Assembly (NCBI GenBank): GCA_947594855.1
Contig: CANQEL010000001.1
Coordinates: 1 to 64,000 of the forward strand
DNA length: 64,000 nt
DNA from: an uncultured Lachnospiraceae bacterium
GTDB taxonomy: Bacteria > Bacillota > Clostridia > Lachnospirales > Lachnospiraceae
Reading direction: 5' to 3'
The notes under the pieces were generated by a model, which did no database searches, was not told the DNA's origin, and saw nothing but the letters and a program-made list of their open reading frames with translations. Both the position numbers and the translations under genes were made by a program. Of the stretch, positions 18,737 through 29,011 are shown one piece after another. Numbering within the stretch: position 1 is the first letter of the stretch; every line of letters begins with the position of its first letter.

Positions 18737-21700
18737 TCACATATTATCAACTTTAGGTATCTTGAGTTTTGTAACCTCATCTTCTTTTATATAATATACC
18801 GTGCCGGGTTCAATTGCTTTTTTATTATTTCTTATAACTGCGAGTGGTAAATCATCTATTATTTTCATAGCCGGTATATCATCAAAGAATAGGAAATGCC
18901 TTCCATCACGTAACCTTTTAAATATTTCAGGCGATGTATAAGAAACTCTTGTATTTTCAAAATCACTTACTATTACACATATATTCATATTTTTATACTT
19001 CCCAATGATATCTGAATAAGCATCTAGTGCCTCCATATTATCTGATATCATTTCAACCGCATCACGATTATTTAAAATCAACACAAGCATTGGTGATGAG
19101 CTTAGAATTTTATCATCGCCATTTGATACAGCCTCATATCTGACACGCAACGTATCTGCAATATTCTTTATCAAATCTATAGACTTGCCCGGTAAAATTT
19201 CATACTTACTTATTACAGTCCTATCTTTTAAATCACTCAACTTCCTATTTATACTATCAACCAAAAATACTTTAGTATGTTCCTTATAGAACATTTCCAT
19301 TGTATTTATCATATATCTGATAAAATTATGTTTTCCCATGCCTGACCTTCCTGAAATTGCTATAACTCCAAGCTGTTTAATATCAAACCAGAACGGTGTT
19401 ACTGATTCAAAATCCAAACCGGCAAAAATCTTATATGATACAATACTTTTACCGTAATGAGTAAAAACTTGTGATTCTGTTAAAATATTAGGAATTAACG
19501 GTATTAACATAGCCTCATTAGCAGAATAAATTGTATTTATTCTTTCTATGTAAGTTTTAATATTATTTACCCTCTCTATCTCCTTTTCTCCATCAAATGC
19601 AAGAAATGTCTGACACTCCAGATGTACTTTGTCAATATCAATTAAAGTTCTTCCCCGTATATCTGCTATGCTTTCCCTGCAATAATCAAATAACGAACTA
19701 TATTCTGATGAATCATTATTAAATAATGCTATACGGCAGGCAAAATTAGATAAATAACGATATCCTATTCCTGCAGTCTGTGTATTTGCAATAACTACCG
19801 ATATACCAACCGACAATCCTTCCCTGCACAACTCCAGCAATTCATCATCATCCTGAAAATACAATTCTTTTAACGCTGTAACATTGTCTATCATTAATAT
19901 AATCTGTGGAATATCCGTTTCCCCTGCTTCTTTATAAGCTGAATATGAGCTTACTCCAACTGATAATAATTTTTCTTTTCTTATTGCAACCTCTGTACGT
20001 AAAAGTTTAAATAAATTCTTCAGTTTCTCATCTTCCGAAGCAGTAACCACACCTCCAACATGGTTCAGATTTTCAAAATTTTTAAGAACCATTGAAGCAA
20101 AATCAATTATGTAAATATTAACTTCCTTCGGTGAATACTTAGTCGTAATACTTCTGATGATGGTCTGCAGAAGATTGGTTTTTCCTGTCTGCGCTGAACC
20201 TATAATCATCATATTCTGATTGGACAAATCAACCGAATATACTTCCTGAAGCTGGTTATCAGGGTCATCATATATGCCAACTTCTGCAATAATGCTTTCA
20301 CCGGTTTTCTGTAATTTCTCATCTTCAGGAAATTTTATTATTTTTTCAAGCGCAGGAAGGCATATATCAGGCAGCTTTGCTATGGCATTTTCAATACAGA
20401 ATTTTTGTATGTAACTTACAAGTGCATCTAACTGGGTAACATGTTTCACTCCGTCTTTATTTTTCTTTTTAGCATATACCGGAATTCTTTTTCCTGATTC
20501 TGATATTTCATATATTACGAATTCCTTTAAGTTCATATCATCTGAATTTTCAGGAGCACCGCTGAATGCAGACTGAAAAAGTTCAAAAATTTCATTATTT
20601 CCAACCTGCATATATGCACGTCCAGGTTCTTTTATCTCGGCGGCAAGCGGGGATTTAATTACCTCGTTACTATCCTGCTGGCTCTGCACCTTCAAACACA
20701 ATTTGAATCTTGAATTACTCCATATCTGTTCATCTACCTGTCCTGATGGTTTCTGTGTTGCAAGAATCAGGTGTACCCCAAGGCTTCTTCCTATTCGTGC
20801 GGCAGATATAAGTTCTTTCATAAATTCCGGTTGATCTGCTTTCAACTCTGCAAATTCATCCACTATCAGAATAAGGTGAGGCAGAGGTGTCCTTGCTTCC
20901 CCATTTTTGAATTTTATAATATACTTATCGATATGGTTAACCGATACTTCTTTAAAAAGCCTTTGCCGTTTTTGCAGTTCAGCTTTAATTGAACGCAATG
21001 AACGGTCTATTTCTTTTCCATCAATATTAGTAATTGTACCTATAAGATGCGGAAGTCCTGCAAACTGGTTTGCCATGCCTCCGCCCTTAAAATCAATAAT
21101 AACAAAACCTACTTCATATGGATGATACAACGTAGCCATAGACATAATATAAGTCTGTAAAAGTTCTGATTTACCTGCGCCGGTAGTTCCTGCCACCAAT
21201 CCATGCGGTCCGTGCGCTTTATCATGCAAATCCAAATAAACTATACCCTCTTTTGATACTCCTATTGGTGCTGACATAGACTGAAATACTCTGGATTTCT
21301 CCCATCTCATCTTCAAATCAATATCATCTACAACCAAAATATTTAATAACTGAAAAAGAGAAATATTTTTCGTTAATGAACCTTCAAGCGATATTTCTTC
21401 CGTATATACAGGCGCAAGAAGCTGAATCATTGAATTTAATAAATTATCCGATATAGTTTTATATGTAAATTCATAATTCTTCTTTCCGTCTGAAGTATCA
21501 ATTAAAACTCCGCTGGTATCACTAAACATATTAATCAAATAACTGCATCCCTGGCCTATATCTGCTTTTGTTTGTCCAAAAAATATAAATGTAACCCCTG
21601 TTTCTTTTGCATCATCTACAAATTTTGAAACAGGATGTGTTTTAAATTCACAGTCATCATATAAAAATACCAATATATGCGGTTTTGTATTTTTATTCTG

Positions 21701-23254
21701 CTTCCGTGCTGTTAATTCTTTGTACAAATATTCAAATATAACAGTACGGCTGCTGCTGTCATGTACAATATTATAAATTCCAAGACTATCGTTATAAACC
21801 TGTGGCAACATTCTAAGACCATGAAGCATATTTTTATGCTTTTCATTCCCGACAAAAAACATTTTAATATCTGAATGATAATGTCTCGCACATATATCCA
21901 GAAGAATGTTTTTTAAAATACTATATCTGCTGCTTTCACTGCCGGTTATTCCAACTGCATTTGCATCTTTAAATCCACACACCACAGGAGCATTAATTAG
22001 ATATTTGTATTCTTCTTTCAATCTCTGGGGATACATTTGTAAATCATCCTCTATCTCCAGACGTTCCTGTTTTTTATAATCTATTAATCTGTTTGATTCC
22101 AGCTTTCCAAGGCCCAGTCTGACTTCCAAAAAGTCTTCGTCGTCGGGTCTACGGTCAAACAGTTCCGGTGAAAAGTTTTTTAAACTATCAATTTCTTTAT
22201 CCTCTGAAATATATTTGTTCTGAAGTTCCTGAAGTTCAATATTCCTGGCCTGTACTATTTCTTCACGTTTTTTGCTGATGTACGCATTATATTTATCAAT
22301 ACGCTCTTTTAACTCTGTTTTATATTCCTTATTTGCATCACGCATACTCATAACAGCAGTAACTATACCTATACCTGCTGATGCAACGCTTATCAGAATA
22401 AAATATCCTCCTGCCATTCCTACAACTACCGAAGAAATAACCATAACAATTGACGGCAAAAGTCTTGTTATAATATTATTCTTTGGCTTCTTTGGTATTG
22501 AAGGCGGATCAAGTATTTCAATTTTTTCATCATCTGCCACCATTTTTATACGGGTATTTCTATAAAATTTGGGATATGAGCCGCGGTCAGTAGAATCTTC
22601 ATAATTTATCCCTTTCCCCTGTATATTGTCATTTTTTTGTGTAAACAGCCAGTTTCCCTTATAATAAAAACTGATATTTGCAATAGCAAAAAAGTCGCCT
22701 TCCTGTATAACAACCTGTTCCCCTGCCATCTTGCCATTATGATAAAATCCATACTTTGTGTATACTACTCCTGCAATCAGTCTGTTATTTTCATGCCTTA
22801 TAATTACCTTATCACCATTAATATACGAACCATTAATAATTATATTATTATCCGGCTGTTCGCCTATTGATATCATATTTACTGAAGATATATCAAACCT
22901 TCTGTCATAATCTTTTTCTTCATAATCAAAATCAATTAAAAATGTAAGTCTGAATGCCTCACTTGCTGAATCCTGATACTTTATAACTATTTTATCTCCA
23001 TGATTTAATTCAAGTTTCATTAATTTACGCACGTCATCTATGGAAATATATAAACTCTCAGAACATGTTACATTCCATATATCATTTTCATCTTTTAAAA
23101 ATATAAGACACCACGAATTATGAAACAAATCTTTTCTTATACGTATATCACAGTCACTTTCTGTACCGAATCGTATATTTGTATCTTCCGGTGCAATTTC
23201 TATCTCCTTATAGATTTTTTTCCCTTCAATAATAACCCTGTATCTGTTTTTCAC
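18737..23254 (-). CDS. essC: Type VII secretion FtsK/SpoIIIE ATPase (EssC-like)
   Basis: 1505 aa; N-terminal FHA-like region, two TM helices, three ATPase modules (GTTGAGKSELLQT, GSAQTGKTNLLQT, GRSGMGKHNFIRY). Confidence 0.95.
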   Translation of the reverse strand: MKNRYRVIIEGKKIYKEIEIAPEDTNIRFGTESDCDIRIRKDLFHNSWCLIFLKDENDIWNVTCSESLYISIDDVRKLMKLELNHGDKIVIKYQDSASEAFRLTFLIDFDYEEKDYDRRFDISSVNMISIGEQPDNNIIINGSYINGDKVIIRHENNRLIAGVVYTKYGFYHNGKMAGEQVVIQEGDFFAIANISFYYKGNWLFTQKNDNIQGKGINYEDSTDRGSYPKFYRNTRIKMVADDEKIEILDPPSIPKKPKNNIITRLLPSIVMVISSVVVGMAGGYFILISVASAGIGIVTAVMSMRDANKEYKTELKERIDKYNAYISKKREEIVQARNIELQELQNKYISEDKEIDSLKNFSPELFDRRPDDEDFLEVRLGLGKLESNRLIDYKKQERLEIEDDLQMYPQRLKEEYKYLINAPVVCGFKDANAVGITGSESSRYSILKNILLDICARHYHSDIKMFFVGNEKHKNMLHGLRMLPQVYNDSLGIYNIVHDSSSRTVIFEYLYKELTARKQNKNTKPHILVFLYDDCEFKTHPVSKFVDDAKETGVTFIFFGQTKADIGQGCSYLINMFSDTSGVLIDTSDGKKNYEFTYKTISDNLLNSMIQLLAPVYTEEISLEGSLTKNISLFQLLNILVVDDIDLKMRWEKSRVFQSMSAPIGVSKEGIVYLDLHDKAHGPHGLVAGTTGAGKSELLQTYIMSMATLYHPYEVGFVIIDFKGGGMANQFAGLPHLIGTITNIDGKEIDRSLRSIKAELQKRQRLFKEVSVNHIDKYIIKFKNGEARTPLPHLILIVDEFAELKADQPEFMKELISAARIGRSLGVHLILATQKPSGQVDEQIWSNSRFKLCLKVQSQQDSNEVIKSPLAAEIKEPGRAYMQVGNNEIFELFQSAFSGAPENSDDMNLKEFVIYEISESGKRIPVYAKKKNKDGVKHVTQLDALVSYIQKFCIENAIAKLPDICLPALEKIIKFPEDEKLQKTGESIIAEVGIYDDPDNQLQEVYSVDLSNQNMMIIGSAQTGKTNLLQTIIRSITTKYSPKEVNIYIIDFASMVLKNFENLNHVGGVVTASEDEKLKNLFKLLRTEVAIRKEKLLSVGVSSYSAYKEAGETDIPQIILMIDNVTALKELYFQDDDELLELCREGLSVGISVVIANTQTAGIGYRYLSNFACRIALFNNDSSEYSSLFDYCRESIADIRGRTLIDIDKVHLECQTFLAFDGEKEIERVNNIKTYIERINTIYSANEAMLIPLIPNILTESQVFTHYGKSIVSYKIFAGLDFESVTPFWFDIKQLGVIAISGRSGMGKHNFIRYMINTMEMFYKEHTKVFLVDSINRKLSDLKDRTVISKYEILPGKSIDLIKNIADTLRVRYEAVSNGDDKILSSSPMLVLILNNRDAVEMISDNMEALDAYSDIIGKYKNMNICVIVSDFENTRVSYTSPEIFKRLRDGRHFLFFDDIPAMKIIDDLPLAVIRNNKKAIEPGTVYYIKEDEVTKLKIPKVDNM

Positions 23255-23526
23255 TGATTTTCCCTCTCTGAATAAATTATATTTGCACCATTCATCAATC
23301 CATATTCATTCAATGGCTTATTACCACGAAGCAATGCCATAGGATACTCGGATGTTAAATAACAATTATATATATTTTCCACATCAATCCCCAAATTATA
23401 TGTCTTATTAAGTGCCAGTATCAATTCATTAACATTAATTGATAACGGAATATCTAAATCCTTTTCTTCTCTTTTTCCATTCTTTCTGTTTATAATAAAC
23501 CTGATTATAATCCTATCATTTTCCAT
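23251..23526 (-). CDS. YukD/EsaB-like ubiquitin-fold protein
   Basis: 91 aa; ubiquitin-like beta-grasp pattern; 4-bp overlap with essC start. Confidence 0.8.
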   Translation of the reverse strand: MENDRIIIRFIINRKNGKREEKDLDIPLSINVNELILALNKTYNLGIDVENIYNCYLTSEYPMALLRGNKPLNEYGLMNGANIIYSERENQ

Positions 23527-23547
23527 ATGTATATCCTTTCTTTTTTA

Positions 23548-24627
23548 TCATACTAGTAAAAAAGCTACTTTTTTAATACTTTCCTCTTTCGCAAAATCAT
23601 AATATGTCATATTATGGTATTCTTTAAATTCATCAACATATTCATCTATCTTAAAAGGCATCGAACCTCCGTTTGTATATACATTCTGCCTGTTATCAGA
23701 ATACTTATTACAAATAAATAAATATTTATCGGAGTTTATATTGTTTATATTTTTAACTAATTCTTTTGTTGCAAAAGCATCTTTTTTATCCTGACCTGTC
23801 ACAATTATTACTTTATCCGAATTTGATATCATTTTTGCTTTATATTCATCAAATACCGATTCTGCATCCACTATAATATAATCAAACTCATCGGATTCTT
23901 TTGCTGATTTAGCAATTTTTCCAAATAAATCATATCCAATTCCAAATGACATCAAAGGCGCTTTCAAATGTGGAAGATAATAAAACACATCTTTTTTTAT
24001 TTCAATTTTAATATCATGATAAATAGTACGTCCGGCTTTAGCCATTCGATCATATATTTCCTGTTTTATAACAGGTTTCAAATCCTCAAAAAAATATTGA
24101 AAACTCTGCATTCTTGCAGATTCTATATACAACACCTTTTTATACATATCGCTTAATGCCCCTGCTATACCTAAAGCTAAAGTAGTTTTTCCTGCACCTC
24201 CCGAAGCAGAAGTAATAAGTATAACTTCCGGAGCATTTTTCTTAACAGAAGGTATAAATCTATCTAACCCGCTTTTTGCGATAATTTCCGAAAATATTCC
24301 CTTTACATTTGTATACTTATATATAATATGTGCATCTGCTATTTTTTCGTTTTCATAGTTCTGTTTTTCCGACATTATAAAAATATTCTCAATTTCATGC
24401 TGTCTGAGTTTAATACTGTAAAATTTCATATCTACAATAAGAACATCTATCTTTTGCAGCGAATCAAACATTTCATCATAGTAATTTTTATCAGTAACTA
24501 TTTCTATATTTATAGCATCCCAAAATTCGTATATAAATTTTGACTGTAACGGACCTGCAAATGAAAGATTTTCATCTACAATTACTATTCTTGGTTTTAT
24601 CACATCCGATTTTGACATATTTTTCAT
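23548..24627 (-). CDS. MinD/CpaE-like P-loop ATPase
   Basis: 359 aa; deviant Walker A TSASGGAGKTTLALGIA; N-terminal receiver-like region. Confidence 0.85.
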   Translation of the reverse strand: MKNMSKSDVIKPRIVIVDENLSFAGPLQSKFIYEFWDAINIEIVTDKNYYDEMFDSLQKIDVLIVDMKFYSIKLRQHEIENIFIMSEKQNYENEKIADAHIIYKYTNVKGIFSEIIAKSGLDRFIPSVKKNAPEVILITSASGGAGKTTLALGIAGALSDMYKKVLYIESARMQSFQYFFEDLKPVIKQEIYDRMAKAGRTIYHDIKIEIKKDVFYYLPHLKAPLMSFGIGYDLFGKIAKSAKESDEFDYIIVDAESVFDEYKAKMISNSDKVIIVTGQDKKDAFATKELVKNINNINSDKYLFICNKYSDNRQNVYTNGGSMPFKIDEYVDEFKEYHNMTYYDFAKEESIKKVAFLLV

Positions 24628-25385
24628 CTCCTTAATGTCTTTACTGCTAACAATAAATTATCAAACGAATATGATGATTCCTCTAATAATTCAGCTATAT
24701 GAATTGCATTTGACGATTGCATATTTGTTGTTTTTTTCATTATATAAGCCAATTCTTTTCGTAAATCATCCTCAAGATAAATTACATCAGTATAACATCG
24801 GGGCTTAATTGGAATATAAGTCAAAAATACCTGTAACGTTGACTGGTCAACATAAATTCTGTTTAATCTTATATCTACTCCGACATCCTCCAGAAACCCA
24901 TTATTTTTTATATTTACTACCTGATTCATCAGGTTTTCCAAAACACATAAGAACTGATGATTAGTCAGTCTGGGCATGATTATATTTATTGCTTTATACT
25001 TTCCTGTCATATAATACAAAGCATCCTTACCATTGTACTTAATCTTTTTGCACTTTAATAAACCCTGATTGCCGCCACTGTTTACAACCTTATATTCTGT
25101 AGAAGAAAATTCGGCCTTATCTGATAAAATAGTATAAATAAAATCTCTGTTTGTATCTTCTTCCTCAAGCAATCCATTTTCTATAAGACTGTTTTTAATA
25201 TGAAGCTCTTCCAAAGGTACAGAAGATTCAATTATCTTATCATCCTGTTCATCAATATATCCTTCCGCATAATCATTCTCTGGCAATAACTTTGCTTCCG
25301 GTACTTTTTCAAATGCTGCACATTTATCACATACATCAGAACCGTTGTTGTTTCTATTACCACAACGAATACAGTATTTTGCCAT
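24624..25385 (-). CDS. Zinc-ribbon protein with DUF6382-like (EssB/YukC-like?) domain
   Basis: MAKYCIRCGNRNNNGSDVCDKC; YKVV...NIIMPRLTNHQFLCVLENL...VFLTYIPI pattern. Confidence 0.65.
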   Translation of the reverse strand: MAKYCIRCGNRNNNGSDVCDKCAAFEKVPEAKLLPENDYAEGYIDEQDDKIIESSVPLEELHIKNSLIENGLLEEEDTNRDFIYTILSDKAEFSSTEYKVVNSGGNQGLLKCKKIKYNGKDALYYMTGKYKAINIIMPRLTNHQFLCVLENLMNQVVNIKNNGFLEDVGVDIRLNRIYVDQSTLQVFLTYIPIKPRCYTDVIYLEDDLRKELAYIMKKTTNMQSSNAIHIAELLEESSYSFDNLLLAVKTLRR

Positions 25386-25386
25386 T

Positions 25387-27138
25387 TTAATTATCCTCCT
25401 CTGAAAGTAACATATCTAAATTTTCCTGTATTCTGTGCTGTTCCTTATACTCCATCCTGTCATATTCAGCCTTAATTTTCTCCTTTAATGATTCCAAATT
25501 ATCCCCGTCAAAATATTGCAATATCATTAAATCTCCTTTAAAAGTATCAATTTTAACAGGTTCCGAATCATCATTGACTGTTGTTGTATCCGATTTATCA
25601 GTAACACTTAATATCTTGGTACTATTTGATTCATTCCATATATTTTCAAAATATTCTGAAAAATCTATATCAGCATTTTTAACAGCTTGTCTATATTCAT
25701 TTTTTTTACTTATATCTATATTTTTCACATCATGAATAATATCGCCAGCTATTTCCTGCTGAAGTTTATCAAAGTTATTTGCAATTATCTTATATTTATT
25801 TATTTCACTATCATCACCTTTTTCTTTATAAGGAGTCGTGGAAGGTTTTTCTATACTGCTTTCTATTTGTTTCTCCCTATTTTTATAATTCTTAAGCATA
25901 CTCTGGGAGCCATTATAAATATGCAGTGTTACTAAAAACATAATTAACGAAACGACGCTGACTGCTAATGATATCACAGTCATTATTCTGTATTTTTCTG
26001 TTTCCTGTCTAAACTTTCTATCATCCGGTTTCGGTAAATTATCATCTGCTTTATCTGATTTAATTGATATTTCTTTTTTTGAAATTCCATTAACAAGTTC
26101 TTCAATAGATTTTCTTACCGGTTCATCCGGAAGCGGTTTTCCATATAAAAATGCCTGATAACAACTCTGTTTCCACTGCCAGTCAACTTCACGGTAATAA
26201 CAAATATCTTGTGGCGTCACATTAACTTTTTCATTTATAATACATACGATAGATTTATCATCTGTTACATTTTCTATTGTTTTTGCCGCATAAACATATT
26301 CTTCTATTTCTTTACATATTACTTCCGCTTTCTGTAGTCCGAACATTTTAACGTAGGCATTTTTCATGCAATTCATAAATTCATTTTCTGCCAAATCGCC
26401 AAAACTGCCTTCTACAAATTTTTCAATAAAACTATCCTTATCCCTTATGTTTTCATTTAAGTACACTGAATACGGATTCATAAAAAATTCTGATGCTGTA
26501 ATATAAGCATTATTTTTGGGAAAATTTCCTCTTGCCAATGTAATTTTATCTTTAGGAAGATTTAAAAGCACAGGTTGCAATACTCCGTCAAGCATACCAT
26601 CAGTAGCCAAAAGTACTGCTGCAGTTTTCTCCTCAAATATTCCAAACTCCCATGTCCTGTTTCCTCCCCTTAATGGGATAACCGAACTTCCATCGACCCC
26701 TTTTTGTCTTTGAGTGATTGGCTTAATTATTCCATTATATAACCGCACCAGAATACCACCGTCTCCGGCATGTCCATATATTACTTTTTCTCCGTCATAC
26801 AATACTGAAGATAATGTTGTATCGTAACTTTCTATAGAATTTCCTGTTTCTCTGGCACATAATTCTATTTGTCCAAAAGCATACTCGTAACCATCTTCAA
26901 GCATTTCCTTAAGTTCAAAAACAGACATATTACTACTAATATTTTTTTTGCAATACTCATACAGTGAATTTACTGCCGTTTTGGATCCTATATCTGCATT
27001 TGCAGCACTTCCTACTCCGTCTGCAACTACTCCCAGATACCAGTCGCCATTCAACAATAATGCTTCACTTGCGTCCTGACAGACGACGCCTCTGCTTTTA
27101 TGCGATTTACCCTGAATAGAAAATCCATATGTTATCAT
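25387..27138 (-). CDS. PP2C-like phosphatase with C-terminal TM and extracytoplasmic segment
   Basis: SRGVVCQDASEAL, VVADGVGSAANADIG, GHAGDGGILV, LATDGMLDGV; TM near residue 390. Confidence 0.88.
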   Translation of the reverse strand: MITYGFSIQGKSHKSRGVVCQDASEALLLNGDWYLGVVADGVGSAANADIGSKTAVNSLYEYCKKNISSNMSVFELKEMLEDGYEYAFGQIELCARETGNSIESYDTTLSSVLYDGEKVIYGHAGDGGILVRLYNGIIKPITQRQKGVDGSSVIPLRGGNRTWEFGIFEEKTAAVLLATDGMLDGVLQPVLLNLPKDKITLARGNFPKNNAYITASEFFMNPYSVYLNENIRDKDSFIEKFVEGSFGDLAENEFMNCMKNAYVKMFGLQKAEVICKEIEEYVYAAKTIENVTDDKSIVCIINEKVNVTPQDICYYREVDWQWKQSCYQAFLYGKPLPDEPVRKSIEELVNGISKKEISIKSDKADDNLPKPDDRKFRQETEKYRIMTVISLAVSVVSLIMFLVTLHIYNGSQSMLKNYKNREKQIESSIEKPSTTPYKEKGDDSEINKYKIIANNFDKLQQEIAGDIIHDVKNIDISKKNEYRQAVKNADIDFSEYFENIWNESNSTKILSVTDKSDTTTVNDDSEPVKIDTFKGDLMILQYFDGDNLESLKEKIKAEYDRMEYKEQHRIQENLDMLLSEEDN

Positions 27139-27171
27139 TATATTTCCTCCCCATACATTTCCAAATATATC

Positions 27172-27882
27172 CTAATACCAGTCTTCGTCTATACGCCTGC
27201 CTTTTTCAGCTTTTCTTACGTCATTGGGCAAAGTTCCAAATTCAACACTCTCTCCCGGACGGCTCTGTGATATTACCGCCATACTCTCGGAAAGCCAGTC
27301 AAATACACCTCTGAAATCCTGATTTTTTAATTCAATGACTCGTTTCGTAAGTGAAAAAAGTTCATCCTGGTCATAATCACCTGTCCCTAACGCCCAAAAA
27401 CTCAGATGTCCGCTTGAACCTTTTGATTCCGCCATTTGTATTTTCTGTGCCGCCTGCATCATTGCGCTGTCGGAAGATGTAGACAACCCGTCAGTAATCA
27501 TAAATATCCATGGTTTATGACATGGTGTTCCCAGATTATGATAAAGGGCAGTACGTTCCTTTACCATATCAACGGCCTTTTCTATACCAGCTGCCATATC
27601 AGTCCTTCCACCTGCCCTAAGTACCGGTACGGGCATTTCAGTAACCGGCATAAAATCACTTATTATTTTAACCTCAGACCCAAATGTAATTAATGCAACA
27701 TCTACTCTGTTCCTTGCAATAGGATCTGCAGAAACATTATCCTTAAACTGTTTAATGCTGTTATTTAAACTATTTATTGCATTACCCTCCATAGAACCTG
27801 ACACATCCAACAATAATGCACATGCCAGATGCGGCTCTCCGCATGATTTTATAAAATCGTCCATATTAAATTGTTTTGCCAT
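27172..27882 (-). CDS. vWA domain protein (TerY/YegL-like)
   Basis: LLLDVSGSMEGNAI, GGRTDMAAGIEKA, FMITDGLST (MIDAS motifs). Confidence 0.92.
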   Translation of the reverse strand: MAKQFNMDDFIKSCGEPHLACALLLDVSGSMEGNAINSLNNSIKQFKDNVSADPIARNRVDVALITFGSEVKIISDFMPVTEMPVPVLRAGGRTDMAAGIEKAVDMVKERTALYHNLGTPCHKPWIFMITDGLSTSSDSAMMQAAQKIQMAESKGSSGHLSFWALGTGDYDQDELFSLTKRVIELKNQDFRGVFDWLSESMAVISQSRPGESVEFGTLPNDVRKAEKGRRIDEDWY

Positions 27883-27909
27883 AATATTATCCTCTTTTCT
27901 TTTATAATT

Positions 27910-28074
27910 TTATAAGCATAATGCTTCATCATACAATTCTTCAACTGCCATATCAGTACTAACTGACCGGCTGGCTGAATCTTCCATAGTACTTGCACTA
28001 TCACAGTCTCTTGCAATCTTTTCCTCATCAATTACATATACGGCACCTGATACACCTTTATATTCAATCTCCAC
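27910..28074 (-). CDS. Possible 54-aa protein sharing the N-terminal motif of the adjacent kinase-like protein
   Basis: GTG-start frame EIEYKGVSGAVYVIDEEKIARDCDS..., compared with VQYQGLSGAVYFVEEEKIAGGGE at the start of 29012..30352; fits the gap between neighbours. Confidence 0.55.
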   Translation of the reverse strand: MEIEYKGVSGAVYVIDEEKIARDCDSASTMEDSASRSVSTDMAVEELYDEALCL

Positions 28075-28089
28075 AACATACCATCCTGT

Positions 28090-28989
28090 CTATATCTTTG
28101 ATAACTGTTCGCTGGCATAAGCATTGCCACATTCAGCAGCCATCTTATAATATTCATACGCATTGCTCCTATTGTAATTAAACTCATTCCCAATGCCATC
28201 CAATATCAGGTCTCCTATCATCTGACACACATCGCCTTTTTCTTCTTTAGACAGGCGTGAATTATTTGATACTGCTACCAGTAACTGCAAATCCTGCTGC
28301 AACACATTCTGCGGAGCCTGAGTAATTCTGTGGGCAACTGCCTTAAGATATGCTCCCCACGGATGTAATGCTATAACATCATCCTGCGCAAGATATCTGT
28401 CCATCTCATCAAACTGCTGTTCATTATATGCAGTAAATGCAAGTGTCCAGTATGCGTTTATTTTTAAATTGTCAATTTCATCCCTCTCATTTTCCTGTAT
28501 AAATATGTCAGTTCTTCTTAAAGTATCATTAATTTTATTTATTGCATTATTACAAAGTTCTTTCGCCCGGTAATAGTCTCCCTGCTTCCTGGCTTCTTCA
28601 GCGGATGCATTGCATTTTTCTATATCTGTTATTGCAAACGCAGCATTATCCCCTGACGCCGGCATAGGTTCCGGATTTGGTGGCGGCATCCGCCAGCTTA
28701 ATGGATTTGGTGGTGGATAAGCTATCCCTGCTTTATTACAATATTCTGCGGCAAGTTTTTGATTTTTAGCTAAATACACACCATACTCATACATTGATGC
28801 TAATCCTGCATAAGCTTCGCTAAATCCCATTTTTTCACCTTTATGGTACAGCTGGTAAGCACGCATCAGATTCTGCTCATGTCCTTTGCTTCCCAAAATA
28901 CAACGCTCTGCTAATTCACATATTGCATATCCATCCTTATTATTTACCAGTTGCTCAAGCTGTTCATTAGTTGCGTTTAAATAATCCAT
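28090..28989 (-). CDS. Sel1/TPR-like repeat protein
   Basis: AYQLYHKGEKMGFSEAYAGLASMYEYGVYL and NAYEYYKMAAECGNAYASEQL repeats. Confidence 0.85.
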   Translation of the reverse strand: MDYLNATNEQLEQLVNNKDGYAICELAERCILGSKGHEQNLMRAYQLYHKGEKMGFSEAYAGLASMYEYGVYLAKNQKLAAEYCNKAGIAYPPPNPLSWRMPPPNPEPMPASGDNAAFAITDIEKCNASAEEARKQGDYYRAKELCNNAINKINDTLRRTDIFIQENERDEIDNLKINAYWTLAFTAYNEQQFDEMDRYLAQDDVIALHPWGAYLKAVAHRITQAPQNVLQQDLQLLVAVSNNSRLSKEEKGDVCQMIGDLILDGIGNEFNYNRSNAYEYYKMAAECGNAYASEQLSKI

Positions 28990-29011
28990 ATTATCACTCC
29001 TATAAAATTAA

